Shown here one piece after another: positions 1 to 9,631 of a stretch of DNA of 64,000 nucleotides. The DNA comes from Leptospira bouyouniensis. GTDB taxonomy: Bacteria; Spirochaetota; Leptospiria; Leptospirales; Leptospiraceae. The stretch covers positions 434,001 through 498,000 of the forward strand of contig NZ_RQFT01000011.1 in NCBI RefSeq assembly GCF_004769525.1, read 5' to 3'. The notes beneath the pieces were generated by a model. It did not search any database and was not told the DNA's origin. It worked only from the letters and a program-made list of their open reading frames with translations. Each line of letters starts with the position of its first letter. Positions within the stretch are counted from its first letter, which is position 1. The translations under genes and the position numbers were made by a program.

Positions 1-504
1 ACAATTTAAAAAATGATTTTTTAATAATTGCAGATTCTGTATGAATAGGATAGCCGATTTATCTTTTGAACCATCGATGGAATGGGATGCTTTCATTGTT
101 TCGTATAAAGGATTAAAGCAGTAATAATGTGAATATCCATATGGAAATTCTTTTAAAAAATTCCCATGTTCAAATTTAACTTTTTTGAAATTCCATTTTT
201 CTCGCAGTGAATCCGCAATTTGGAAAAGTTCTTTACGATCTTCGATTCCAAGAATTGGAAATTGATGTTCTGAAACTCTAGCTAAATTGAGACAAAATTT
301 ACCAACACCAGAACCCAAATCAACAACGGAAGATACCTTTTCTTCTCGTAGATATTCCCAAGTAGACAATACCACAGAGATTGGTGTCCACTGGTATGGA
401 GATAAAGTTTGGTATTTAACTGGAAGGAATTTATCCCAAATTTGGTCTGTCATAGGTTCCCCTACACCCAAACTCGTTTTTGCTTTTAAAAATAGGTTTC
501 GCAT
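1..504 (-). CDS. SAM-dependent methyltransferase, partial (runs off the left edge)
   Basis: Reading the minus strand from an ATG at 504 gives 168 uninterrupted codons to base 1. The visible part contains a class I methyltransferase motif I (VVDLGSGVGKFCLNLA, about residues 61-76) followed by an acidic residue after the next strand (GIED), as expected for S-adenosylmethionine binding. An in-frame TAA lies just upstream of the ATG, so the start is fixed. The substrate cannot be judged because the C-terminal part lies outside the window. It is transcribed away from the small gene at 534, with 29 bases between the starts. The open frame on the opposite strand is taken as a shadow of this gene. 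Confidence 0.8.
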   Translation of the reverse strand, partial: MRNLFLKAKTSLGVGEPMTDQIWDKFLPVKYQTLSPYQWTPISVVLSTWEYLREEKVSSVVDLGSGVGKFCLNLARVSEHQFPILGIEDRKELFQIADSLREKWNFKKVKFEHGNFLKEFPYGYSHYYCFNPLYETMKASHSIDGSKDKSAILFIQNLQLLKNHFLNC

Positions 505-533
505 TTCATGAACTTATGTTATAAATTGCCCCT

Positions 534-755
534 ATGGACCAAAAAATACAGTACTTAAACCAAATGATAGAAATCATCGACACAAAAGTATCGATCTTTA
601 AAAAAAATAAGTCCAAACTCCCCCAAGCTGCTTACCAAGCAGAAAAACAAGTTCTAACACGAACCATTCAAGACACGATCCAATTGGCAGAAGAAATCAA
701 ACCAGTTCCTTTTTCACTCATCAATGATTTGAAAACGCTGATCAAACAATTGTAG
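534..755 (+). CDS. small hypothetical protein
   Basis: A 73-residue protein with no recognised domain. It is rich in Lys, Gln, Ile and Leu, has no membrane segment or signal peptide, and is predicted mostly helical. Codon use matches the neighbours, and the gene sits 26 bases upstream of the flavoprotein gene on the same strand, so the two may be cotranscribed. No function is proposed. It could be an unused open frame, but its composition and fit between neighbours favour a real gene. Confidence 0.6.
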   Translation: MDQKIQYLNQMIEIIDTKVSIFKKNKSKLPQAAYQAEKQVLTRTIQDTIQLAEEIKPVPFSLINDLKTLIKQL

Positions 756-781
756 ATGGACCCAATTTCGTCTAAACTGTT

Positions 782-1888
782 GTGAACGAAATCAAAGGAA
801 TCATATCATCAACTCCCATCGTAGTCGGTTCTGGGATCACAGGTGCTGCTGTCACCATGATGAAACCTGAAATTCGAATATTTGACAAAGCAAGAAAACC
901 TGGAGGTAGAGTTTCGACAAAAGAGATCTTTGATGGAGAGGTTCGTTTTGATATTGGGGCAACAATGTTTCGTTATAAAATGGACGTACAATGGTCTGGA
1001 AAACTATCAAATTACAATTTGTTTGAAATTTGGGAAACAAACGGTGTGAGAATAGATACAAAACCGATTTATGATGAGCACCATCATTATCCAGTTTCAG
1101 GAATGGAATCAATCGCCAAATCAATGCTAAAGGATCATCCAGTTCACCAAAGTATGACCTTAAAGTCCATACATGAAACTCAAAACAACATATGGAATTG
1201 TGAATTTTATTCCAACCAAGATAAACGTTCGGAATTCATGACATCCGAACAATTGATTTTAACACTTCCCATCCCACAAATATTAGATATATTTTCTAAC
1301 TCACAGGAAAATCCAAAATTTGAACGATGGAATCAATTTTTAAAGCCTTATAATGATTACCGAAAAACGCTTGTTTGTCTATGTTCTTGGAAAAATTGGA
1401 CTCCCAATATAAATTCAAATGGATACAAACCAAACGAAAAAATACCTCTTAGTACATTATTAAAAAGGGGAGAAGATTGGGAATATATGAGTTGGGAACA
1501 TATCAAGTATCCTAATCCTTCCTTAAAAGGTGCAAACCTACTTGTACAATTTTCAGCAATGTTTTCAGAAACTCATTTTGAATATTGGATGGATACTTCT
1601 AAAAAACCAACTCCCGAATACAAAGAAATGTTAGTTGATGGATTGTTTGAAATATGGAATTCACCACCTCCTGATGAAATCTGGAATCATCGGTGGAAAT
1701 ATGCACAAGCACAAATGCCACTGCTTGGAAAAGAAGGAGCACTTTTGTTAGATTCTGAAGAATTTCTGGAATGGAAAAATCTCTGTAAAGAGACTGGGAT
1801 TATGATACTCGGTGATTGGTTATTTGGATCAAAAATTGAGAGAATTATTGGAGGTGTTCACTTTTTAATCCATAATCAAATTTTATGA
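782..1888 (+). CDS. renalase-like FAD/NAD(P)-dependent oxidoreductase
   Basis: A 368-residue flavoprotein starting at GTG. The N-terminal dinucleotide-binding motif is IVVGSGITGAAV (about residues 14-25), followed by an acidic end of the second strand (IRIFDKARKPGGR). The KxRxxGGR signature and the downstream DIGATMF segment are typical of amine-oxidase and renalase-like flavoproteins that bind FAD non-covalently. No signal peptide is seen, so it should be cytoplasmic. The substrate is unknown; bacterial renalase relatives oxidise isomers of beta-NAD(P)H, but this is only a family-level suggestion. Its 3' end overlaps the convergent DUF1499 gene by 6 bases. Confidence 0.75.
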   Translation: MNEIKGIISSTPIVVGSGITGAAVTMMKPEIRIFDKARKPGGRVSTKEIFDGEVRFDIGATMFRYKMDVQWSGKLSNYNLFEIWETNGVRIDTKPIYDEHHHYPVSGMESIAKSMLKDHPVHQSMTLKSIHETQNNIWNCEFYSNQDKRSEFMTSEQLILTLPIPQILDIFSNSQENPKFERWNQFLKPYNDYRKTLVCLCSWKNWTPNINSNGYKPNEKIPLSTLLKRGEDWEYMSWEHIKYPNPSLKGANLLVQFSAMFSETHFEYWMDTSKKPTPEYKEMLVDGLFEIWNSPPPDEIWNHRWKYAQAQMPLLGKEGALLLDSEEFLEWKNLCKETGIMILGDWLFGSKIERIIGGVHFLIHNQIL

Positions 1889-2320
1889 TTCCTCTTTCCC
1901 TAATATTTCGCGGAATACATTCACTCGCCTTCTGTTCGCAAAAATATCCCAGAGCCCAAGGATTGACTGGGAACGGACCTGGGCTTCCTTTTTGTCATTT
2001 GGGAAAAAAATCTCCACTCGGTCAGGAAACCGAAACACCTTTGTAAAAAATATAATTCGAATATACTCCCCTTCCTTCTCTTCACTTATATAGATATTTT
2101 CCGATTGGTGGAAGTAATCTGATATTCTTTTGAAAGCCACTTCTTTGGAAGTTGTATATTCTATCGGATCAACTTTGTGGATAAAATTGTATTTCATACT
2201 TTGGCTTGAAACACAGTTAGGTGAGGGAGGGCAACCTCTTAGTTCGCCGTCATCCACACCGGAGAACGGACTTAAAACACTCATACAACAGATAAAAAAT
2301 ACACCGAGAGCTGCTTCCAT
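1883..2320 (-). CDS. DUF1499 family protein, probably exported
   Basis: A 145-residue protein with a hydrophobic N-terminus containing two cysteines (FFICCMSVLS), so it may be secreted or a lipoprotein. The DUF1499 hallmark CPPSPNCVSSQ is at about residues 30-40, and the rest matches that family in length and in the conserved WDIFANRRRVN stretch near the C-terminus. The biochemical role of DUF1499 is not established. It converges with the renalase-like gene and diverges from the hydrolase at 2390. Confidence 0.75.
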   Translation of the reverse strand: MEAALGVFFICCMSVLSPFSGVDDGELRGCPPSPNCVSSQSMKYNFIHKVDPIEYTTSKEVAFKRISDYFHQSENIYISEEKEGEYIRIIFFTKVFRFPDRVEIFFPNDKKEAQVRSQSILGLWDIFANRRRVNVFREILGKEES

Positions 2321-2389
2321 AGTTCCATAAAAACATACCGACTTTTTTTTACTTGCAGATTTTCTTTTTCTTTGTAATTTCCTTATCTC

Positions 2390-3274
2390 ATGAAACGGAT
2401 CCTCAAACTCACTTCTTTCATTTTGCTATTTAGTATCATCCTACTCCTTGGTATCGCTTATTATTTCTCAGGACTTGTCTTGTATCCAAAGGTTCGATGT
2501 AACCCTGACCACCATGTGTTTTGCCAAGGTCCAAAAGAACTCGGATTGAATTTTGAAGAGGTTACAATCACAACGGAAGACAAATTGAACCTTGTTAGTT
2601 ACTGGATCCCCGCCAAACAATCGAAAGGTACTATCTTAATGGTACATGGACATGGTGGCCAAAGAAACGAAGGTTTAAGGTTTGCGACTAGTTTAAACAA
2701 AGTTGGTTTTAACCTATTACTTTTAAGCCTAAGGAGGAATCATGGAGGCTACGCAACCATGGGAGGATTGGAACAAAAAGATGTAGATGCGGCACTTCAA
2801 TTCCTAAAAGCAAAAGGTGAAACCAAAATTGGAATCTTTGGCTTTTCGATGGGTTCTGCGACAAGTATCATTGCAATGGCCAATCATCCTGAAATCAAAG
2901 CTGGTCTTTTCAGTAGTGGTTATGGAAGCGCAATGGATGTTCTAATCGAGTCGGCAAAACGTGATTTTGGAATTCCTTATTATCCCCTCTTACCAGTTGT
3001 AAAATGGGTATTAGACTATCGCAGTGGAATTGATATGGATACGGTTCGGCCTATTGACCACATAACAAACATTCACCCTAGACCCATCGCAATTTTCCAT
3101 TGTAAGATGGATGACTATGTAAACTACCATCATGCAGAAGATTTGTTTGCTGCGGCAAAAGAACCAAAAAGCCTATGGGCACCTGAATGTAATCGTCATG
3201 AGCGAATTTGGAATTTTAACCCGAAGGAAGCAGAAGAAAGATCAGTGAGTTTCTTTATAACATATTTAAAATAA
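2390..3274 (+). CDS. alpha/beta hydrolase with N-terminal membrane anchor
   Basis: A 294-residue protein with one N-terminal hydrophobic segment (about residues 7-28) followed by an alpha/beta-hydrolase domain. The oxyanion-loop motif MVHGHGG is near residues 85-91, and the nucleophile elbow GFSMGS carries the candidate catalytic Ser. A late Asp (CKMDDYVN) and a His (NRHERIW) complete a plausible triad. It resembles the bacterial BEM46/YqkD group of membrane-anchored hydrolases. The substrate is unknown. It is probably anchored in the inner membrane with the catalytic domain outside. Confidence 0.8.
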   Translation: MKRILKLTSFILLFSIILLLGIAYYFSGLVLYPKVRCNPDHHVFCQGPKELGLNFEEVTITTEDKLNLVSYWIPAKQSKGTILMVHGHGGQRNEGLRFATSLNKVGFNLLLLSLRRNHGGYATMGGLEQKDVDAALQFLKAKGETKIGIFGFSMGSATSIIAMANHPEIKAGLFSSGYGSAMDVLIESAKRDFGIPYYPLLPVVKWVLDYRSGIDMDTVRPIDHITNIHPRPIAIFHCKMDDYVNYHHAEDLFAAAKEPKSLWAPECNRHERIWNFNPKEAEERSVSFFITYLK

Positions 3275-3315
3275 GTGAAAAAATGCTTCTTTTGCGTTTT
3301 GTCGGGAGAAGTTTC

Positions 3316-3397
3316 TGCTCGAAGGGGGACTCGAACCCCCACACCTTGCGGCACTACCACCTCAAAGTAGCGTGTCTACCAATTCCACCATCCGAGC
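3316..3397 (-). tRNA. tRNA-Leu (anticodon GAG)
   Basis: The reverse complement folds as an 82-base class II tRNA. The 7-bp acceptor stem pairs GCTCGGA with TTCGAGC and the discriminator is A. The anticodon stem CTACT/GGTAG closes the loop TTGAGGT, giving anticodon GAG for CTC/CTT leucine codons. A long variable arm and a standard T-arm with GTTCGAGTC are present. CCA is not encoded. Confidence 0.95.
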
Positions 3398-3414
3398 GGG
3401 TGTGTATGTAGGAC

Positions 3415-3442
3415 AGGTTAGGAAAAGAGGTTCTTTCGTCAA
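3415..3442 (-). promoter_or_regulatory. possible promoter of tRNA-Leu
   Basis: On the minus strand TTGACG (3437-3442) is followed after 16 bases by TAACCT (3415-3420), about 18 bases upstream of the mature 5' end of tRNA-Leu. The -35 is good and the -10 weak. No other feature is seen between 3398 and 3500. Confidence 0.35.
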
Positions 3443-3500
3443 GGAGATGAATTTTCTCTTGTCACTTGCCATGAGTTTTCAGTAGGTTGTAGGGGCAAGT

Positions 3501-4139
3501 ATGCAAGTCTCTGATTTAACATTTCGTTTCAAATTACTCTTCCTTGGGTTCCTTTCGCCTGTATTCCTTACTTTAGGTCTGTTTTTCTCAAGTCCCTATT
3601 GGTTGGGATCAAACGAACCCTACCAAAAATCAGATGTGGCAGTTCTTGAAATTTCAGAAGACCAACCCTCTAAAAAAAATCTAAAAAGCGTTGCTACTCT
3701 TTATGCGAAGGCAGATTTCAAAAAACTAATCCTTGTTAGCAGAGAAGACAAATCCCAAAACAAGTTTTTTAGTCCAATGGAAATCGATCAAAAAACAAAA
3801 GAAATCCTAATTTCGAATGGAATGCCTAGTTCTCAAATTCAAACGGTTTTTATCAGTGCATCCAAAATGGGTGACACAGACGAGGCATCCAAAAACCTAT
3901 TAAAAATAGCTGTTTCCGACAACTTAGGTTCCATTTTACTTCTCACACGAGAGTTTGAAAAACGAAGGGTTTTGAATATTTACAAAAAAACCTTAACCAG
4001 TTTGCCAGTGAAAGTGACAGCATACGGTTTTCCATCTGAAGTTTCTGCTTCCAATTGGTTTTTATCTGAATCAGGCGTAAAAGAAATTTCCGTTGAATTA
4101 GTACGTTATATTTATTCTTATATTAGAGGTATCCTTTAA
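3501..4139 (+). CDS. membrane-anchored protein, possibly DUF218 (YdcF/SanA-like)
   Basis: A 212-residue protein with one N-terminal membrane segment (about residues 9-31). After it comes an alternating hydrophobic strand and helix pattern ([32 protein letters not shown]), which resembles the DUF218/YdcF fold involved in envelope processes. Sequence identity to that family is too weak for certainty. A TAGGGG ribosome-binding sequence precedes the ATG. The stop is one base before the lysS start, so it is cotranscribed with lysS. Confidence 0.55.
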   Translation: MQVSDLTFRFKLLFLGFLSPVFLTLGLFFSSPYWLGSNEPYQKSDVAVLEISEDQPSKKNLKSVATLYAKADFKKLILVSREDKSQNKFFSPMEIDQKTKEILISNGMPSSQIQTVFISASKMGDTDEASKNLLKIAVSDNLGSILLLTREFEKRRVLNIYKKTLTSLPVKVTAYGFPSEVSASNWFLSESGVKEISVELVRYIYSYIRGIL

Positions 4140-4140
4140 A

Positions 4141-5634
4141 ATGGATGAAATCAAAGATTCAAACGAACTTATTGAACAACGAATTCAAAAAATTCAAGAA
4201 TTAAAAACAAAAGGCATTAACCCCTATCCCCTTCGTTTTTTTCCAAATTCTGATTCTAAAACTTTATTATCTAGTTTTGATCCGACCAACACAGAAAAAA
4301 AATCTTTCAAATTGGGTGGGAGATTACATGCAAAACGCGTGATGGGAAAAGCAAGTTTTGCCCATTTAAAAGATGCAGAAGGACTCATTCAATTATATGC
4401 AACTCGTGATGATTTAGGGGAAGAAAATTATTCTCTATTCAAATCACTTGATCTTGGTGATTGGATTGGAATTGAAGGTTGGTTATTCCAAACACAAAAG
4501 GGTGAAACCACTCTCCACTTAACAAACGTTCAACTTCTTGCAAAATGTATCCGACCATTGCCTGTAGTGAAAGAAAAAGACGGTGTCATCTATGATGCTT
4601 TTTCTGATGTTGAACAAAGGTATCGAATGCGTTATGTGGATCTTGTTGTCAATGAAAACGTACGCGAAACATTTAAAATGCGTTCAAAAATCATTTCCGA
4701 AATTCGAAAGTTTTTAACAAACGAAGGATTTTTAGAGGTGGAAACTCCAATGATGCAACCGATTGCTGGAGGTGCTGCGGCTAGGCCTTTTGTAACCCAC
4801 CATAACACTCTTGATATGGAACTTTTTCTCCGAATTGCTCCAGAACTTTATTTGAAACGACTCATCGTGGGTGGAATGGACAGGGTATTTGAGCTCAATC
4901 GAAATTTCCGAAACGAAGGGATTTCCACAAAACACAACCCTGAGTTTACCATGATGGAAGCTTATATGGCGTTTGGAGATATGGAAACAATGTTATCCTT
5001 AACAGAAAGGATGATTGTCTATGTTGCCAATGCCATTGGCAAAGGACTGAAGTTTCCTTATGGAAAAGATCAAATTGACCTCACTCCACCATGGAAACGA
5101 ATCAAATACATCGACATCATCAAAGAATATTCTGGAATCGATTTTAGCCAAATTACTGATGTCAAAGAAGCAATCGAAAAAGCAAAATCCAAGGGTGTTG
5201 ACTCATCAGATTCTGTTTCCATTTGGAAAGTGTGCGATGATGTGTTTAGTTCTCTTGTCGAACCACATCTCATCCAACCTATTTTTATCACTGATTTTCC
5301 AAAAGAACTCTCTCCACTTGCAAAATCAAGGGAAGACGATCCAAAATATGTAGAACGTTTTGAACCGTATGTGGCTGGACGTGAAATTGGGAACGCCTTT
5401 ACTGAGTTAAACGATCCGTTTGACCAAAGAGAACGTTTTGAAGAACAAGTGAAACAGAGAGAAGCTGGAGATGACGAAGCCTTTATGATGGATGATGATT
5501 ACATCCGCGCATTAGAATATGGTCTCCCTCCCACAGGTGGACTTGGAATTGGGATTGATCGTTTGGTGATGTTACTGACAGACTCACATTCCATTCGAGA
5601 TACAATTCTTTTCCCATTGATGCGACCTGAATAA
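4141..5634 (+). CDS. lysS: lysyl-tRNA synthetase, class II
   Basis: This 497-residue enzyme charges tRNA-Lys with lysine using ATP. The N-terminal OB-fold anticodon-binding domain covers roughly residues 55-155 ([18 protein letters not shown]). The class II catalytic core follows, with motif 2 around [15 protein letters not shown] and motif 3 at the C-terminus ([14 protein letters not shown]). Length fits the bacterial LysRS family. The gene begins one base after the preceding stop. A bidirectional hairpin terminator follows at 5661-5701. Confidence 0.97.
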   Translation: MDEIKDSNELIEQRIQKIQELKTKGINPYPLRFFPNSDSKTLLSSFDPTNTEKKSFKLGGRLHAKRVMGKASFAHLKDAEGLIQLYATRDDLGEENYSLFKSLDLGDWIGIEGWLFQTQKGETTLHLTNVQLLAKCIRPLPVVKEKDGVIYDAFSDVEQRYRMRYVDLVVNENVRETFKMRSKIISEIRKFLTNEGFLEVETPMMQPIAGGAAARPFVTHHNTLDMELFLRIAPELYLKRLIVGGMDRVFELNRNFRNEGISTKHNPEFTMMEAYMAFGDMETMLSLTERMIVYVANAIGKGLKFPYGKDQIDLTPPWKRIKYIDIIKEYSGIDFSQITDVKEAIEKAKSKGVDSSDSVSIWKVCDDVFSSLVEPHLIQPIFITDFPKELSPLAKSREDDPKYVERFEPYVAGREIGNAFTELNDPFDQRERFEEQVKQREAGDDEAFMMDDDYIRALEYGLPPTGGLGIGIDRLVMLLTDSHSIRDTILFPLMRPE

Positions 5635-5660
5635 AATTCAAAACAAAGTTTCAGACTATA

Positions 5661-5701
5661 AAAAAACCTCTCCTAGTCAAATGATTTCGGAGAGGTTTTT
5701 T
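5661..5701. terminator. intrinsic terminator, bidirectional
   Basis: AACCTCTCC pairs with GGAGAGGTT around a 15-base loop. An A tract lies on the left and a T tract on the right, so it can end lysS on the plus strand and the lipoprotein gene on the minus strand. Confidence 0.85.
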
Positions 5702-5798
5702 CATTAGAAAATGAACTCATTTCCTAATCTTTATCATTAAACGAATCACGATTCCGTAGATTCCAATCATGATGATTCTCCACGGTCGTCAGTAGGTT

Positions 5799-6347
5799 TT
5801 ATCGTTTGTTAATATTCAGTTTAGGTTCTGATTCAATCACACGGATGAGTTTTGATAAATTCATTTGGAACTTGGCCGTTTGGTCCGAATTCAATTGGTA
5901 ATTGATCGTTTCCTTTCGATTCGTATAACTAATTGTGATGTTTTGATTTTCCCCAATTTTTGGGACAATTTCTTGTGTGAGTGCTGAAGTCACAATGATC
6001 GTATCTGAATAATCAGTATTTGTCTTTTTGAGATTGTACCAAGTTTCCCCTAACTTTAAAGAAACTCCAATTGGAATATCAACATCAAACGTTCCAATTT
6101 CGTACAATAGAAAGTAAGTTACAGCTCCAGTTCCATTGTCCCTTTCTGCTTTGAAATACACACAAGGACGTTTTCCAGAGAATACCCAAAGGTATTTTTG
6201 CAAACAGATGTCTTTGGAAATCGCCGTTTGTTGTTCTAACGTTGGCTCTGGGGTCACAACAAAAGCCTTGCTCCCTGAACAGGAGAAAAGGACAAGAAAA
6301 AAGAGGGAAATGGAGGAAATTCGGGTCAATGAGAAGATTCTTTCCAT
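5799..6347 (-). CDS. putative lipoprotein of unknown function
   Basis: A 182-residue protein with a basic start, a hydrophobic core and a spirochaete-type lipobox (LVLFSC, Cys near residue 23), so it should be lipidated and anchored in the inner or outer membrane. The mature part is beta-rich (IIVTSALTQ, NITISYTNRKETINY) with no recognised domain. It diverges from serA; the two starts are 57 bases apart. The bidirectional hairpin about 100 bases past its stop is its likely terminator. Confidence 0.7.
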   Translation of the reverse strand: MERIFSLTRISSISLFFLVLFSCSGSKAFVVTPEPTLEQQTAISKDICLQKYLWVFSGKRPCVYFKAERDNGTGAVTYFLLYEIGTFDVDIPIGVSLKLGETWYNLKKTNTDYSDTIIVTSALTQEIVPKIGENQNITISYTNRKETINYQLNSDQTAKFQMNLSKLIRVIESEPKLNINKR

Positions 6348-6404
6348 GATAAGCCCAACCTTTTTCGAGATGCAAGGTTTGGCAAAGGAAAAAATCCTGT
6401 TCCT

Positions 6405-7628
6405 ATGGTATCTTATCCCAAAGGAAAAATAAAAGTCCTACTCCTGGAAAACATCCACAAGGATGCTTATGAACTTTTCCACCGAGATGGTTTTGACGTG
6501 ACTCTTGTCAAAGATGCGATGGAAGAAGCGGAACTCATCGAAAAAATCGCAGATGTTCATGTCCTCGGTATCCGCAGTAAAACGAATGTCTCTAAAAAAG
6601 CTTTAGGTAATGCAAAAAAATTAATGACGATTGGTTGTTTTTGTATCGGAACAAACCAGGTGGAATTGGAAGAAGCCGAAAAAAAAGCGGTCCCAGTTTT
6701 TAACGCTCCTTACAGTAATACAAGATCCGTCGCAGAACTAGTCATTGCTGAAATTATCATGCTTGCAAGAAAAGCCTCAGACCAATCTAGAGATGTTCAC
6801 CTCGGCAAATGGAATAAAATAGCAAAAGGTTGTTTTGAAGTCCGTGGAAAAACTCTTGGTATCATTGGGTACGGCCATATTGGAACCCAAGTTTCAGTCC
6901 TTGCGGAATCGATGGGAATGCGAGTTGTTTTTTATGATATCATTTCCAAACTTCCACTAGGTAATGCAACAGCGGCTGCAAGTTACGAGGACCTTTTAAA
7001 ACAATCTGATTTTATCTCTTTCCATGTTCCGGAAACAGATGAAACAAAAAACCTTTTCCGAAAGGAACATCTAAACCTCCTAAAAAATGGTGCATATGTA
7101 TTGAATTTGTCTCGTGGTAAGGTACTTGAAATTGATGCTCTTGTAGAAGGAATCAAATCAGGTAAAATTGCCGGTGCTGGTGTGGATGTATTTCCTGAAG
7201 AACCCAAATCGAATGATGATCCATTTGTAAGTGCGCTACAAGGACTTCCGAATGTGATCCTCACTCCACATATTGGAGGTTCTACAGAAGAAGCTCAAAA
7301 AAACATTGGAACCGAAGTTGCTGAAAAATTATTAAAATTTATCAATAACGGTTCAACAACATTTTCTGTGAATTTTCCAAACATTGAACTAGGAAGTTTA
7401 AAATCAGGATACCACCGCATTTTGAATATCCACCAAAACCAACCAGGTTTTTTAAGGGATATTAACTCCATTATCTCAGATATGGGTGGGAATATCCTAA
7501 CACAAAACTTGAGTACGTCAGCAAACATTGGTTATTTGAGTATGGAAATTGATAAAAATTTGGGTGATGAGTTAAAAGATAAAATCAAAGCCCACAAACA
7601 TTCGATTCGTACTCGAATACTCTACTAA
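6405..7628 (+). CDS. serA: D-3-phosphoglycerate dehydrogenase
   Basis: Catalyses NAD-dependent oxidation of 3-phosphoglycerate, the first step of serine synthesis. The 407-residue length matches the E. coli-type enzyme. The substrate domain is split around the nucleotide-binding domain, whose motif GIIGYGHIGTQVS lies near residues 151-163. The catalytic Arg, Glu and His fall in NLSRGKVLE, VFPEEP and LTPHIGGST. The C-terminal 75 residues form an ACT domain, suggesting feedback by serine. The gene is followed after 24 bases by the glyoxalase II-like gene. Confidence 0.95.
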   Translation: MVSYPKGKIKVLLLENIHKDAYELFHRDGFDVTLVKDAMEEAELIEKIADVHVLGIRSKTNVSKKALGNAKKLMTIGCFCIGTNQVELEEAEKKAVPVFNAPYSNTRSVAELVIAEIIMLARKASDQSRDVHLGKWNKIAKGCFEVRGKTLGIIGYGHIGTQVSVLAESMGMRVVFYDIISKLPLGNATAAASYEDLLKQSDFISFHVPETDETKNLFRKEHLNLLKNGAYVLNLSRGKVLEIDALVEGIKSGKIAGAGVDVFPEEPKSNDDPFVSALQGLPNVILTPHIGGSTEEAQKNIGTEVAEKLLKFINNGSTTFSVNFPNIELGSLKSGYHRILNIHQNQPGFLRDINSIISDMGGNILTQNLSTSANIGYLSMEIDKNLGDELKDKIKAHKHSIRTRILY

Positions 7629-7652
7629 CTATATAGGAAGGATTAAATCAAT

Positions 7653-8429
7653 ATGATTGAAGTCCTTCCCATTTTCACAAACTCACCTCTTCGTAATTAC
7701 ACCTATCTTATCTATTCTAATAGAACAGGAGAGGTCTATTGTGTTGATCCTTATAATGCTCCACTCATTTTGTCTCAAATTAAAAAACTCGGATTAAAAC
7801 TAAAAGGGATATTGAATACCCATGAACATGGAGACCATACAGAAGGAAATTTAGAATTAAAAGAAGAAACCAACTGTGTTGTATTTGGTCATACCAATGC
7901 AAAGGGTAAAATCCCTGGCCTGGATGAGACTCTAAACGAAGGAGATATTTGTTTTGAAACAGAAGGCGAATCCATTGAAGTTTGGGACACACCTGGGCAT
8001 ACCTTTTCACATTTGAGTTTTGTTCATAAGAATCCAAACACAATCCTTGGAATATTTTCTGGTGACACTTTGTTTAATCTAGGGGTTGGAAATTGTTTTC
8101 GAGGAGGAGATGCCCCTACTTTATACCACACAATTGAAACCAAATACAAAACACTTCCAGATTCTTGTCTCCTTTACCCAGGTCATGATTATTGGCAAAA
8201 CAATTTTGCCTTTTCCCATCACGTAGACCCAAACCACGAGGAAAGGGATAACTTCCAAAAAGAAATTCCCCCACATTTTATTTCAACGATTGGACTCGAA
8301 AAAAAATTAAGTCCATTTTTTCGAAGGGATTCAATGTCTATTAGAGACCGTCTAACGGCTTTAGGTGAAGAAGTGACTGATGATCGATCTTTGTTTTTAA
8401 TTCTACGAAAACTTAGAGACCATTGGTAA
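7653..8429 (+). CDS. gloB: hydroxyacylglutathione hydrolase (glyoxalase II-like)
   Basis: A 258-residue metallo-beta-lactamase-fold hydrolase. The metal-binding motif THEHGDH is near residues 55-61, later metal ligands lie in GHTFSHLS, SGDTLF and YPGHDY, and the C-terminal part has the NPNHEER-like glyoxalase II region (VDPNHEERDNF). It likely hydrolyses S-lactoylglutathione to D-lactate and glutathione in methylglyoxal detoxification, which fits the glutathione genes at 17-23 kb. Another thioester hydrolase of this fold is possible. Confidence 0.85.
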   Translation: MIEVLPIFTNSPLRNYTYLIYSNRTGEVYCVDPYNAPLILSQIKKLGLKLKGILNTHEHGDHTEGNLELKEETNCVVFGHTNAKGKIPGLDETLNEGDICFETEGESIEVWDTPGHTFSHLSFVHKNPNTILGIFSGDTLFNLGVGNCFRGGDAPTLYHTIETKYKTLPDSCLLYPGHDYWQNNFAFSHHVDPNHEERDNFQKEIPPHFISTIGLEKKLSPFFRRDSMSIRDRLTALGEEVTDDRSLFLILRKLRDHW

Positions 8430-8474
8430 ATTTTTCATTTTACAATTTCGAATATTATACATACGATTTTATTT

Positions 8475-8867
8475 ATGACAATTCTTATCATTTGCCTTTT
8501 GGTTTCCATTAGCCAGATTTATCTAGCAAAAGCCTTTGTTGCCGTCGCAATGGCCCGAGAAGAGAGAGGGTATGATAACCACCACCCAAGATCACAGCAG
8601 TCAAATCTTACAGGTTGGGGTGCACGTGCCTACGCTGCCCACCAAAATGGATTTGAAGCATTTTCCATGTTTGGAATTGCAATCCTACTCAATTTACTCT
8701 TAGAAGTAGATTTATACTTCGTTGAAATCTTAGCACTAAGTTTTATATCCCTCCGATTTTTGTACATTTATCTTTATATAGCAGATTTTTCCTATGCACG
8801 TTCCACGATTTGGGTAATCGCATTTTTATGTAATGTGAGTATGTATATTTTACCGTTAGTTTATTAA
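8475..8867 (+). CDS. MAPEG family membrane protein
   Basis: A 130-residue integral membrane protein with about four hydrophobic segments. The MAPEG signature (RAYAAHQNGFEAFSMF) lies near residues 51-66. Eukaryotic MAPEG proteins act on glutathione conjugates and eicosanoids; bacterial members are poorly characterised, so only the family is assigned. It follows the glyoxalase gene after 45 bases and lies 8 bases before the endonuclease gene. Confidence 0.8.
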   Translation: MTILIICLLVSISQIYLAKAFVAVAMAREERGYDNHHPRSQQSNLTGWGARAYAAHQNGFEAFSMFGIAILLNLLLEVDLYFVEILALSFISLRFLYIYLYIADFSYARSTIWVIAFLCNVSMYILPLVY

Positions 8868-8875
8868 CATACAGT

Positions 8876-9631
8876 TTGCGAAATAATTTTTATATAATCC
8901 TAATCCTTTTTTCTATATGTCTCGCATATGCTGTACTTTCCGAAAAAAAAGAATCTATAGCAACGGAGAAACACGCCATTACCGATTTTCAAAAAGCCAA
9001 ACGAGTGTTAAAACGATTTTATGCCAAAATCGGTAAGGACTTCTATTGTGGGTGTAATTTTGAAAAAGATGAAGAAGAGTTAGGTCGATTCAAAATTAAC
9101 CATGATTCCTGCGGGCTCAAAGCAAGAAAAGATACCAAACGCCAAACATGGATTGAGTGGGAACATATAGTGCCAGCGCATAGTTTTGGAAAAGATAGAG
9201 AATGTTGGACAAAAAAAGATTGTGAGCTGAATGGAAAACCTGTTCGCGGACGGAAATGTTGCCAAACCATAGATCCAGAATTCAACAAAATTGAAGCGGA
9301 TTTACACAATATCTTTCCTGTTCCCGGAGAGATCAATGCCGACCGCGGCATTTTTTCTTTTGGGGAAATTGAAGGCGAAGAAAGAAATTATGGACTTTGT
9401 GATTTTGAAGTGAACTTTAAAGAACAAACAGCTGAACCTGAACCAAAGATTCGCGGAGACATTGCTCGTACGTATTTCTATATGGAGTGGAAATATGGAA
9501 TCGTTATTCCAGAGGGAAGGCGTAAACTCTATGAAACCTGGGACAAACTCGACCCACCCGATACGTTTGAAATTCGTAAAAATGAAATCATAGAAAAAAT
9601 CCAGTCTATTAAAAATCCTTTTATTGATTGA
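8876..9631 (+). CDS. endonuclease I family exported nuclease
   Basis: A 251-residue protein from a TTG start that gives a clear signal peptide (residues 1-20), so it is likely exported. The mature part matches the EndA/NucM/Vvn family of His-Me finger nucleases: the active-site segment WEHIVPAHSFG near residues 97-107, and DLHNIFPVPGEINADRG near 142-158. Several cysteine pairs (CGCNF, CWTKKDC, KCC) suggest disulfides in the periplasm or outside the cell. It probably degrades DNA non-specifically for nutrition. No ATG is available that keeps the signal peptide. The 3' end overlaps the LysR gene by 11 bases. Confidence 0.85.
   Translation: MRNNFYIILILFSICLAYAVLSEKKESIATEKHAITDFQKAKRVLKRFYAKIGKDFYCGCNFEKDEEELGRFKINHDSCGLKARKDTKRQTWIEWEHIVPAHSFGKDRECWTKKDCELNGKPVRGRKCCQTIDPEFNKIEADLHNIFPVPGEINADRGIFSFGEIEGEERNYGLCDFEVNFKEQTAEPEPKIRGDIARTYFYMEWKYGIVIPEGRRKLYETWDKLDPPDTFEIRKNEIIEKIQSIKNPFID

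Noticed and set aside
287..511. Plus-strand open frame at 287-511 as a gene
   Set aside because: It is antisense to the methyltransferase frame, which has a clear SAM-binding motif.
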